This document shows positions 1-7,536 of a stretch of 64,000 bases of DNA, piece by piece (positions within the stretch are counted from its first letter, which is position 1; each line of letters opens with the position of its first letter). The notes beneath the pieces were generated by a model, which searched no databases, was not told where the DNA came from, and was given only the letters and a program-made list of their open reading frames with translations. The position numbers and the translations under genes were made by a program. The DNA is from Huiozyma naganishii CBS 8797. Its lineage: Eukaryota > Ascomycota > Saccharomycetes > Saccharomycetales > Saccharomycetaceae. The stretch covers positions 496,001 to 560,000 of the forward strand of contig NC_035929.1 in assembly GCF_000348985.1 (NCBI RefSeq), in the 5' to 3' direction.

Positions 1-1
1 G

Positions 2-289
2 GGCCGACAGTTACGGCAGGAGGAGCAGAGGCAGCTGATGAAGATCGTCAGGGAGACAGCGAACAGCTCGGACCCGATCTGGAAGACGGGGCCCATACAG
101 TCGCCCTTCGAGCGCCGCAACAACAACAACAACACCGCGGGGTCGCAGGACATCTTTGACGAGTTCCATAGGCGGCAGGGGGAGGATGACAAGCGCGGGG
201 ACCTCGAGAGGATGCAGAACAGCCTACTGGAGATCCGCAGGCAGAACGCGGCGGACCAGCCGAAGAAACACTGGTGGAAACCCTGGTAG
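2..289 (+). CDS. CBP4: Cbp4, cytochrome bc1 assembly factor (C-terminal part)
   Basis: This is an open frame that runs in from the left edge of the window, so only about the last 95 residues are visible and the start is missing. Cbp4 is a mitochondrial inner-membrane protein that works with Cbp3 and Cbp6 in assembling the bc1 complex (complex III) around newly made cytochrome b. The visible part has the family's charged stretch (QLMKIVRET), the segment DPIWKTGPIQSP, a low-complexity run of five Asn, an acidic-basic helical stretch, and a Trp-rich C-terminus (HWWKPW). The N-terminal membrane anchor would lie outside the window. The assignment rests on remembered resemblance to yeast Cbp4; nothing else I know ends this way. 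It is followed 177 bp later by DUT1 on the same strand. Confidence 0.75.
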   Translation, partial: GRQLRQEEQRQLMKIVRETANSSDPIWKTGPIQSPFERRNNNNNTAGSQDIFDEFHRRQGEDDKRGDLERMQNSLLEIRRQNAADQPKKHWWKPW

Positions 290-466
290 TTTCTAACCAC
301 CACCTCTCTTTCGATTACTTGTACATACACACACAGACCCATCAAAAGTCACTTTTTCGTTTCTGCGACTATAAAAGACGACGAGGTCGACCAGTTCATT
401 CAGTCTCCTCAGTTTTGCAAGAGGAAGGGTCCCACAAGGGAACACTACAGTTAAGAGACACGGGAG

Positions 467-901
467 ATGTCCACGCCAACTTTGAGAGTGCAATTGAGAT
501 CTGAACACGCGACTGCGCCAACGAAAGGTTCGCACGCTGCTGCAGGTTACGACATCTACGCGTCGCAGCCAACGACGATCCCCGCGGGGGGGCAAGGTCT
601 CGTGGCCACGGACGTGTCCTTCACAGTCCCATTGGGTACGTACGGCCGGATCGCGCCGCGGTCAGGACTCGCCGTGAAGCACGGGATTCAGACGGGTGCC
701 GGGGTAGTGGACAGGGACTACACCGGGGAGGTCAGAATCGTGCTTTTCAACCACTCCCAGAGGGACTTCACCGTGGAGAGGGGCGACCGTGTCGCACAGC
801 TCATCCTCGAACGCATCGTCGACGACGCAGAGGTCGTCGTCGTGGACTCACTCGAAGAGAGCGCCAGAGGCGCCGGCGGTTTCGGCAGCACGGGGAAGTA
901 A
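467..901 (+). CDS. DUT1: dUTPase (deoxyuridine 5'-triphosphate nucleotidohydrolase)
   Basis: This enzyme hydrolyses dUTP to dUMP and pyrophosphate. It keeps uracil out of DNA and supplies dUMP for thymidylate synthesis. The 144-residue product is the normal size for a homotrimeric dUTPase. All five conserved motifs can be read: AGYD near residues 26-29, PRSGLA at 64-69, [10 protein letters not shown] at 79-88 with the catalytic Asp at about 82, GDRVAQLI at 106-113, and the glycine-rich C-terminal motif GAGGFGSTG at 135-143, which closes over the nucleotide. The ATG at 467 is the first in-frame methionine and leaves no missing N-terminus. The codons are noticeably GC-rich. No clear MluI cell-cycle box (ACGCGT) lies in the short upstream region. 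Confidence 0.97.
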   Translation: MSTPTLRVQLRSEHATAPTKGSHAAAGYDIYASQPTTIPAGGQGLVATDVSFTVPLGTYGRIAPRSGLAVKHGIQTGAGVVDRDYTGEVRIVLFNHSQRDFTVERGDRVAQLILERIVDDAEVVVVDSLEESARGAGGFGSTGK

Positions 902-1171
902 AGAACCCCCTTCCCCCGCACCCATCATACATACACCTACGTAACAGATACAATTGAACCACAAGTAAGCGATGGAACTTGTCATCGTCGTCGTCTTCGT
1001 CCTCGACGCACAAAAATCTTCAAAAATTCAACGCTGAGGACCTTTTCACCAACTTGTTCACTGGCTGATGACTCGTCAGGACGTCGAGAAGGAGACACTG
1101 CAGCGGAACACTGTTGCTACAGATCTGTCCTGTTACTACGACACTCACGCAGGTGCCGTCACGCACATTGA

Positions 1172-2431
1172 ATGCTAGCTTATAAAACGGTTCGTCCAGC
1201 GTCTGCCGGTGTGAGAGTGGTTGCGCGTGCACCGCTGCACACGGCGCGGGTGCTGTTGAACGGTGGTCGAGACCCGCGGTCGCCGCTGTCTATCTTTAGA
1301 GACACTTTCAAGAAGGAGTGGGAGAAGTCGCAGGAGTTACAGGAGAATATCAGGACGTTGCAAGATGCGTCTGGGAAGATCGGTGAGACGGAGGCGTACA
1401 GGAAGGCGCGGGAGGCCTTCCTACGCGCGCAGAAGGGGTCTACGATCGTCGGGAAGACGCTGAAGAAGACAGGGGAGACCGTGGAAGGTATAGCGTCGAA
1501 GGCGTGGGATTCGGAGATCGCGAAGGCTTCGCGGAAGGCCGCGGTGAAGACGGCACAGAAACTGGACGAAGGGTTTGAGCCCGTGCGGCAGACACAGCTG
1601 TACAAGGATGTCTCTGAGGTGATCGACGACGGGGATAGTACCAGTTACGGTGGATTTTTTACTCGCGAGGAGAGGCAACGTAGGAGGGAGAAGGCGCTCG
1701 CTTCGGGAGAGCGTGTCCGTGCCGTCAAGAGCAACGACGAGGCTGGCACTGCACTGGTGGCGACAGGTGTAGAGTCCAAAGAGTCCCTCGGTAAGAAGAT
1801 GGAGGATTTCAAGGAGAAGACCGCCGTCGGCAGGTCCCTACACGGGCTGAAACACAGGCTCTGGGACGAGAGCGAGAACCCGCTCATCGTGTTCATGCGC
1901 AAAGTCTCCGGTAAAGTGGGCAAGTTCTTCGCAGAGACGGAGTCCGGCCGTGTGTACACGCAATTCAAGCTCATGGACCCGAACTTCAACAGTGTCACTT
2001 TCACGAAGCATCTCCGGGAATACGTCGTCCCTGAGATCCTTGAGGCGTACGTGCGTGGCGACGAGAAGGTGCTCAAGAAATGGTTCAGCGAGGCCCCGTA
2101 CAACGTCTACGCTGCACAGCAGAAGATGTTCAAAGAGAAGGCTTTGTTTGCTGACGGCCGTATCCTCGACATCAGAGGCGTCGAGATTGTCAGTGCAAAA
2201 CTGCTCCAACCACAAGACCTTCCCGTCCTCGTCGTCGGGTGTAGAGCCCAAGAGATTAACTTGTACAAGAAGGTCAAGACGGGGGAGATAGCAGCGGGCA
2301 GCGAGTCCAATATCCTCATGAGCTCGTACGCGATGGTGTTCACAAGAGACCCAGAACAGGTCACAGACGAGGAAACGGAAGGGTGGAAAATCCTCGAATT
2401 CGTCCGCGGCGGGTCCAGACAGTTCACCTGA
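1172..2431 (+). CDS. TIM44: Tim44, mitochondrial import motor subunit
   Basis: Tim44 is a peripheral protein on the matrix side of the inner mitochondrial membrane. It tethers Hsp70 (Ssc1) and the rest of the import motor to the TIM23 channel. The product has 419 residues, against roughly 430 in S. cerevisiae. Residues 1-30 are rich in Arg, Ala and Ser and lack acidic residues, as in a matrix-targeting presequence. Next comes a long charged coiled-coil region (about 40-160) containing the FKKEWEKS segment. The C-terminal half (about 230-419) is the conserved Tim44-like domain, in which VLVVGCRAQEINLY and the final EGWKILEFVR stretch are recognisable. The gene is GC-rich like DUT1. RPB3 follows on the same strand after 321 bp. 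Confidence 0.95.
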   Translation: MLAYKTVRPASAGVRVVARAPLHTARVLLNGGRDPRSPLSIFRDTFKKEWEKSQELQENIRTLQDASGKIGETEAYRKAREAFLRAQKGSTIVGKTLKKTGETVEGIASKAWDSEIAKASRKAAVKTAQKLDEGFEPVRQTQLYKDVSEVIDDGDSTSYGGFFTREERQRRREKALASGERVRAVKSNDEAGTALVATGVESKESLGKKMEDFKEKTAVGRSLHGLKHRLWDESENPLIVFMRKVSGKVGKFFAETESGRVYTQFKLMDPNFNSVTFTKHLREYVVPEILEAYVRGDEKVLKKWFSEAPYNVYAAQQKMFKEKALFADGRILDIRGVEIVSAKLLQPQDLPVLVVGCRAQEINLYKKVKTGEIAAGSESNILMSSYAMVFTRDPEQVTDEETEGWKILEFVRGGSRQFT

Positions 2432-2752
2432 GCCGGTCCCACCGTCATCATCGTCATATAGGGACCCTCACAGACGATTGGATGCCTTGACCCTCTTGTC
2501 AATACGTACCAATACCGCATCGCACTAGTCGTACTTAGTGACGCGTTCTCGAAATGTATCAGTGAAAAGTTTTCTGTTCAAAGCGACGAAGCGGCCCGGA
2601 CCAGAGCGAGGGACAGGGACGTACCTGGTGGATAGACATACACTCGAGAGCATCTGTCCCAAAATACCCGACTGTGTATCCGTCTCCGTCTTTCTCTCCC
2701 TCTTTTTGTATCTTTAACGAGTTTCATCCGCAGCATATATAACAAGAACACA
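2432..2752. other. TIM44-RPB3 intergenic region
   Basis: This is the TIM44 3' region and RPB3 promoter. A TATA-like stretch (CATATATAAC) lies about 20 bp before the RPB3 ATG, which is unusually close for a yeast TATA box and may simply be AT-rich leader. I see no RNA gene or repeat. Confidence 0.5.
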
Positions 2753-3733
2753 ATGAACGAAGAGGGCCCCCAGGTGAAGATTAGAGAAGCGAACAGGGAT
2801 AATGTCGACTTCATACTGTCCAATGTGGAACTGGCCATGGCCAACTCTCTTAGGAGAGTGATGGTGGCCGAAATCCCTACTTTGGCGATCGATTCCGTGC
2901 AAGTGGAAACGAACACCACTGTGCTGGCAGATGAGTTTATTGCACACAGACTTGGGTTGATACCTTTGCAGAGCATGGACATCGAGCGGCTGGAGTACTG
3001 TCGGGACTGTTTCTGTGAGGACCATTGCGACAAATGTTCTGTTGTGCTGACGCTGCAGGCGGTGGGTGAGAGTGAGTCCACCACGAACGTGTACGCCAAG
3101 GATCTGACCATCGTGTCGAACCTCATGGGACGCAACATTGGCCACCCAATTATACAGGACAAAGAGAATAACGGGGTGCTTATTTGCAAGCTGCGGAAGG
3201 GCCAAGAGCTGAAGATGACGTGCATTGCGAAAAAGGGGATTGCCAAGGAACACGCCAAATGGGGTCCCACCTCCGCTATAGAGTTTGAGTACGACCCCTG
3301 GAACAAGCTGAAACATACAAGCTACTGGTACGAGGTGGATGCTGCTCAGGAGTGGCCCAACTCGGAGAACTGTGAGTACGAGGACCCTCCAGTGGAGGGA
3401 GAACCCTTCGATTATAAGTCCAAGGCGGAGACTTTCTACATGAACGTGGAAACGATAGGCTCCATCAGCGTCGACCAAGTAGTAGTCAGAGGGATTGACA
3501 CTCTACAGAAGAAAGTAGCATCCATACTGTTATCGCTGACCCAAATGGAGCAAGAAAAGACTAACTTTGCTCAGGGGAACGTTCCGGGCATCGAGGGCAA
3601 CATGATAAATAGCGGCGGTGCAGACACTGGGTTTGCCGGAGGAAATGATCAAGACATGTACGTTCCAAACGCCGGCACAGGAGGCAACATCGGGAGTGGC
3701 AGTGGGAGCGGTGTGTACGACGACGCCTGGTAG
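2753..3733 (+). CDS. RPB3: RNA polymerase II subunit Rpb3
   Basis: Rpb3 is the third subunit of RNA polymerase II. It pairs with Rpb11 to form the alpha-like platform on which the enzyme assembles in the nucleus. The product is 326 residues, close to the 318 of S. cerevisiae. The N-terminal dimerisation part contains the [13 protein letters not shown] alpha motif (about residues 28-38). It is interrupted by the Rpb3-specific zinc-binding loop, with cysteines near 83, 86, 88, 92 and 95. The C-terminus beyond about residue 265 is a Gly/Ser/Asn-rich tail that is poorly conserved in the family. The ATG at 2753 is the first possible start. Confidence 0.97.
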   Translation: MNEEGPQVKIREANRDNVDFILSNVELAMANSLRRVMVAEIPTLAIDSVQVETNTTVLADEFIAHRLGLIPLQSMDIERLEYCRDCFCEDHCDKCSVVLTLQAVGESESTTNVYAKDLTIVSNLMGRNIGHPIIQDKENNGVLICKLRKGQELKMTCIAKKGIAKEHAKWGPTSAIEFEYDPWNKLKHTSYWYEVDAAQEWPNSENCEYEDPPVEGEPFDYKSKAETFYMNVETIGSISVDQVVVRGIDTLQKKVASILLSLTQMEQEKTNFAQGNVPGIEGNMINSGGADTGFAGGNDQDMYVPNAGTGGNIGSGSGSGVYDDAW

Positions 3734-3965
3734 AGAGGTGGTGCCCGCCAATGCTTGTAATGATATAAGAACAAATAAACTCGAGAAAGGATGGGGAGGA
3801 ATACTCGGGATGCAAACGAGTGTAAGCAGAGAATCCAAATATTCATACGCCATGTGTGACTGTACAACAACGGACCCTGCCATCTTTCCCTTATTACAGT
3901 AGCTAGCTGTCAGGATACACAGTATACACGTCTATAATACAAATAACATGAGGACCAACTCATCA

Positions 3966-4769
3966 TCAAAGTTCATTTGTGGTTTGGTTCCACTGACAAC
4001 AGTCATCGAACGCGACCAATTTACCACCAAAAATGTCAAGTGAGCTGCCGTAGGTCAGATCGACTCTACCCTCGCTTAATTTTTCTACGAGTTCAAGATC
4101 TTGAATGCTCTTAGCGCCGCCTGCGTAGACAATCTTGATCGATTTATCCAAACCGGAAGTCCATTCGTTCAGTTTCGACACCAGGGGTTCATCGATACCG
4201 CGGCACAAACCTTCGACGTCTGCCGCATGAATCAGAAACTCGCTCGTGTACACGCTCAGTTTGGCAAACGTTTCCTGCGTCAATTCCAAGTTGGTCAACT
4301 TCTGCCACTTATTCATCGCGACAACCCAGGTCCCATGCTGTGTCTTTCTGCAACTTAGGTCCACTACAAGCCGGTCCCTACCACACAGACTGGATATTTT
4401 TTGTAAACGGTCTAGCAAGAAATTCCCCTCGGAATCAAACAACCAACTTGTGACGATTACTTTAGATGCAGTTTCCAACCATTCCAAACAGTTGGTATCA
4501 TTGATTCCACCACCAACTTGCAAAAATAAAGGTGCTGTTTTCAGCGCCTCCCTAGCGGCCGAATCGTTATTGGGACCCAGTTTAATTACGTGTGAACCAG
4601 TGACGTTATTAGCTTTGTACAAAGCAGCATAGTAGGAAGACGGTTTGGTAGAGACGAAATTCGTCCTCAATTGAGCATTGGAATCAGTATTTTTGTCAGA
4701 AAGCGTACCACCGACGATCTGCTTAACCTCCCCGTCATGCAAATCAATACACCCTATAAATCGCGTCAT
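3966..4769 (-). CDS. HIS6: ProFAR isomerase, histidine biosynthesis (His6)
   Basis: His6 converts the ProFAR aminoaldose to the PRFAR ketose, the fourth step of histidine synthesis. The 267-residue protein is a single (beta/alpha)8 barrel of the HisA family, and S. cerevisiae His6 has 261 residues. Visible signatures are the start [18 protein letters not shown], which carries the first catalytic Asp, the phosphate-binding QVGGGIND segment (about residues 85-92), VDLSCRK, and the second phosphate-binding part YAGGAKS near 215. The gene is convergent with RPB3. A consensus Gcn4 site lies about 50 bp upstream of its ATG, consistent with general amino-acid control. Confidence 0.96.
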   Translation of the reverse strand: MTRFIGCIDLHDGEVKQIVGGTLSDKNTDSNAQLRTNFVSTKPSSYYAALYKANNVTGSHVIKLGPNNDSAAREALKTAPLFLQVGGGINDTNCLEWLETASKVIVTSWLFDSEGNFLLDRLQKISSLCGRDRLVVDLSCRKTQHGTWVVAMNKWQKLTNLELTQETFAKLSVYTSEFLIHAADVEGLCRGIDEPLVSKLNEWTSGLDKSIKIVYAGGAKSIQDLELVEKLSEGRVDLTYGSSLDIFGGKLVAFDDCCQWNQTTNEL

Positions 4770-4819
4770 TTCTACTCTCTGTGGGCTGGGCGTTCTGGAA
4801 GTAACTCCAAACGCAACAC

Positions 4820-4826
4820 TGACTCA
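4820..4826. promoter_or_regulatory. Gcn4 binding site upstream of HIS6
   Basis: The sequence is TGACTCA, the palindromic consensus for the bZIP activator Gcn4. It sits 51 bp before the HIS6 start codon, on the side expected for its promoter. Amino-acid biosynthesis genes of yeasts are classic Gcn4 targets. Binding itself is inferred. Confidence 0.7.
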
Positions 4827-5118
4827 ACTGACTACCGTGTACTGAATAGCCAAGGGCCCAAACTCGAATGACGAATTCCGAATTGAAGCGCAAGAAAGTG
4901 ACTGTTCTGCATCCGTAAACCACGAAGTTTTTTAGCGAAAACTGTATAAAGAAATGACCGGTGTCACATTATTACCGCATTGGGTAAAAGACTCTGTCCA
5001 GAACTCACTTCTAGAAGTTTATTATAGTGAAGTGTTGAATCCAGGTATATTCGTATTACACAGCTGGGATACTACTAGCCAGTGTTGAGCTACAATTGAA
5101 TAAGAAATATCATAAAAC
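4827..5118. other. HIS6-RPL29 divergent promoter region
   Basis: HIS6 (-) and RPL29 (+) are transcribed away from each other here. Apart from the Gcn4 site I see no motif I can name, including no convincing Rap1 site of the S. cerevisiae ribosomal-protein type. Confidence 0.4.
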
Positions 5119-5496
5119 GTACGTATAATAGCAGTGTAATGGTTGGATCGAGATAGTACCCAGGAAAAAGAATCCGAAAGAAACGCAGCCCGAGGCAGGT
5201 TTTGCCCGAGATAAACGCATAATTTGAGATGTCCTAAGCTTGAGAGATGATCTCATATAATTGACAGTTGAAACTTCTTATCCTACATTGGGAGGCAATA
5301 GTCTGAAGAAAGAGATAAAAAGCCAGACAAAAAGAGCTAAACACGTATCTTTTCCAGGGATACGAGTTTGAACCCTCCCCCGATACAAATGGAAATCCGG
5401 GATTCACTACCGATCATATAACCAAATTAATTACTTGATCATTCTACTAACAAAAACACCGGGAAATGTGTATTTCCATTTGCTTACTTTTCGCAG
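5119..5496 (+). other. RPL29: Probable 5'-UTR intron of RPL29
   Basis: The branch point TACTAAC is exact at 5445-5451. It is followed after 42 bases by a pyrimidine-rich stretch ending TTTTCGCAG, with no earlier AG, and the cut falls three bases before the RPL29 ATG. The best upstream donor is GTACGT at 5119-5124, a known minor yeast donor, which gives an intron of 378 bases, usual for yeast ribosomal-protein genes. The donor is the least certain part; GTATCT near 5345 is an alternative. As far as I recall, S. cerevisiae RPL29 has no intron. Confidence 0.7.
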
Positions 5497-5499
5497 AAT

Positions 5500-5688
5500 A
5501 TGTCCAAGTCTAAGAACCATACAGCTCATAACCAAACGAAGAAGGCCCACAGAAACGGTATTAAGAAGCCTAAGACCTACAAGTACCCATCTTTGAAGGG
5601 TGTTGATCCAAAGTTCAGAAGAAACCACAAGCACGCCTTGCACGGTACCGCCAGAACTTTGGCTGCTGCTCGCGCCGCTAAGAAGTAA
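5500..5688 (+). CDS. RPL29: 60S ribosomal protein L29 (eL29)
   Basis: This is a small, very basic eukaryote-specific protein of the large ribosomal subunit. The product has 62 residues and matches yeast Rpl29 almost residue for residue from [19 protein letters not shown] to HALHGTAR; only the Ala/Lys-rich end is slightly longer. The start codon is fixed by the conserved N-terminus and lies just after a probable 3' splice site. In S. cerevisiae RPL29 and RPL2A are also close neighbours (YFR032C-A and YFR031C-A). Here both lie on the same strand. Confidence 0.97.
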   Translation: MSKSKNHTAHNQTKKAHRNGIKKPKTYKYPSLKGVDPKFRRNHKHALHGTARTLAAARAAKK

Positions 5689-6313
5689 GTTGAGGACAAG
5701 TGATTTTGTGCTCGCTATCAAAGGTAACTTTTATAAACTTGCAACGCCTACTCTTCATAACATTCTGTACAATTAGAATTAAGTAACTATAATTCAAAAA
5801 CTGAACCTAAACGTGTAAACCCTTGAGAAGCATAGAGATGATGAGGTGTCTTGCTACGGGGTTCGAAAGCACTCGAGTTTCACACGGTAGCAAGCCTGTT
5901 CCTGCTTTCAACATCCTCACACCACCAAGCTTTTTTAAAAAACACGTTTTTCTGGAAATTGCAAAAAAGTATACAACCGTCAGTTCCTTCTGCTCGGTGT
6001 AGTTTCTTGTCGTAGGCTGAAAATCCTATGCGGGCCATCCTCCCAAGGAAAGAAAATTTCCGCCTGGCTTCAGAAGGACGGGGGCAGGGACTCCGCCCAG
6101 GAATTTTTCAACTTCCACCGACGCTTCCGGGCAGACTCCCAACAACCGCAGGCGATGAGCTCTCAGTAACTGGTAGTACCGTAACCGCTTTGCACACCCT
6201 GCCCAAAGGTATTACTACGTATTGTTTTGGTGTTATTAAGCGGTAGATCGTGTGTTAGTTGAGGTGTGACTATTGCTTAACAAACCGAAACAAAACCAAA
6301 CAACCAATCAACA
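5689..6313. other. RPL29-RPL2 intergenic region
   Basis: This is the RPL29 3' region and RPL2 promoter. It holds a strong 8-bp inverted repeat at 5850-5894 and a run of T then A near 5932-5942. The frame at 6028-6246 has no resemblance to a protein that I can see. I found no clear Rap1 site. Confidence 0.4.
5850..5894. repeat. Hairpin-forming inverted repeat
   Basis: CTTGCTAC at 5850-5857 is the exact reverse complement of GTAGCAAG at 5887-5894, leaving a 29-base loop that contains the small palindrome ACTCGAGT. A C-box-like ATGATGA lies just before it near 5838-5844, but no matching D box (CTGA) follows, so I do not call a snoRNA. Function unknown. Confidence 0.4.
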
Positions 6314-7255
6314 ATGGGTATGTGAATTAATGAGTAGCGTCAAGCTTGGCGTGGTGAACGACGATTCCCCAGTTTTAGAGTTCCCTTGGGCGGACCAGAG
6401 CAGGTGTATCCATTGATTCTGACGAGATGTAAACCAATTTGAAATGAACCTTTATACTAACAGAACGATATTGTTTATATCTCTTTTATTACAGGTAGAG
6501 TTATTCGTAACCAAAGAAAGGGTGCTGGTTCCATCTTCACCTCTCACACCAGATTGAGACAAGGTGCTGCCAAGTTGAGAACCTTGGACTACGCCGAACG
6601 TCATGGTTACATCCGTGGTGTCGTCAAGCAAATTGTCCACGACGCCGGTAGAGGTGCTCCATTGGCCAAGGTTGTCTTCCGTGACCCATACAAGTTCAAG
6701 CTACGTGAAGAGATCTTCATCGCTAACGAAGGTGTCCACACTGGTCAATTCATCTACGCTGGTAAGAAGGCTACTTTGAACGTCGGTAACGTCCTACCAT
6801 TGGGTGAAGTCCCAGAAGGTACCATTATCTCCAACGTCGAAGAGAAGCCAGGTGACAGAGGTGCTCTAGCCAGAGCTTCCGGTAACTACGTTATCGTTAT
6901 TGGTCACAACCCAGATGACAACAAGACCAGAGTCAGACTTCCTTCCGGTGCCAAGAAGATCATCTCTTCCGACGCCAGAGGTACCATCGGTGTTGTTGCC
7001 GGTGGTGGTAGAGTCGACAAGCCATTGTTGAAGGCTGGTCGTGCTTTCCACAAGTACAGACTAAAGAGAAACTCTTGGCCAAAGACCCGTGGTGTTGCCA
7101 TGAATCCAGTTGACCATCCTCACGGTGGTGGTAACCATCAACATATTGGTAAGGCTTCCACCATTTCTAGAGGTGCTGTCTCCGGTCAAAAGGCTGGTTT
7201 GATTGCCGCTAGAAGAACTGGTTTGTTGCGTGGTTCTCAAAAGACCCAAGATTAA
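6314..7255 (+). CDS. RPL2: 60S ribosomal protein L2 (uL2), one intron
   Basis: The universal large-subunit protein uL2 sits close to the peptidyl-transferase centre. The coding sequence is split. Exon 1 is only ATGG (6314-6317), the intron is 6318-6494 (177 bases), and exon 2 is 6495-7255. The intron has an exact GTATGT donor, a TACTAAC branch point at 6455-6461 and an ACAG acceptor. The same intron position after the fourth base is known in S. cerevisiae RPL2A and RPL2B. The joined protein has 254 residues, the usual length, and begins MGRVIRNQR. The hallmark [11 protein letters not shown], with the functionally important histidine, is present. Codons are strongly biased to the yeast high-expression set (GGT, AAG, GTC, AGA). 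Confidence 0.98.
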
Positions 7256-7536
7256 GTCACACACTTATCTTAATTTTTGCTTTTACTACTCAGTCATATT
7301 ATTGTGTATTAACATGGATTTTTTCAACATTATAAAATATATAATTAATCTTTAACGGTTCTCATTCTAAAAACGAAAAATAGAAAACTACACTTAAGAG
7401 GTCCTTACGTGAAATTGACAGAATTTATCCCTCAAATATTCTGAGTTTATTGTTTGAACCAGCGAAAAGAACTGTATACTAAGTATTCGTACCCCTCTTA
7501 AAATGAGTAGGGTACATTCTCTGAGGCAATACTTTA

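Noticed and set aside
2578..3478. Long minus-strand reading frames across RPB3
   Set aside because: They are antisense shadows of a highly conserved gene and show no protein features.
5355..5375. B-box-like sequence on the minus strand before RPL29
   Set aside because: One mismatch in the core, no T-stem pairing and no A box. It also lies inside the probable intron.
5838..5900. C/D-box snoRNA between RPL29 and RPL2
   Set aside because: A C-box-like ATGATGA is present but no D box (CTGA) or terminal stem follows in range.
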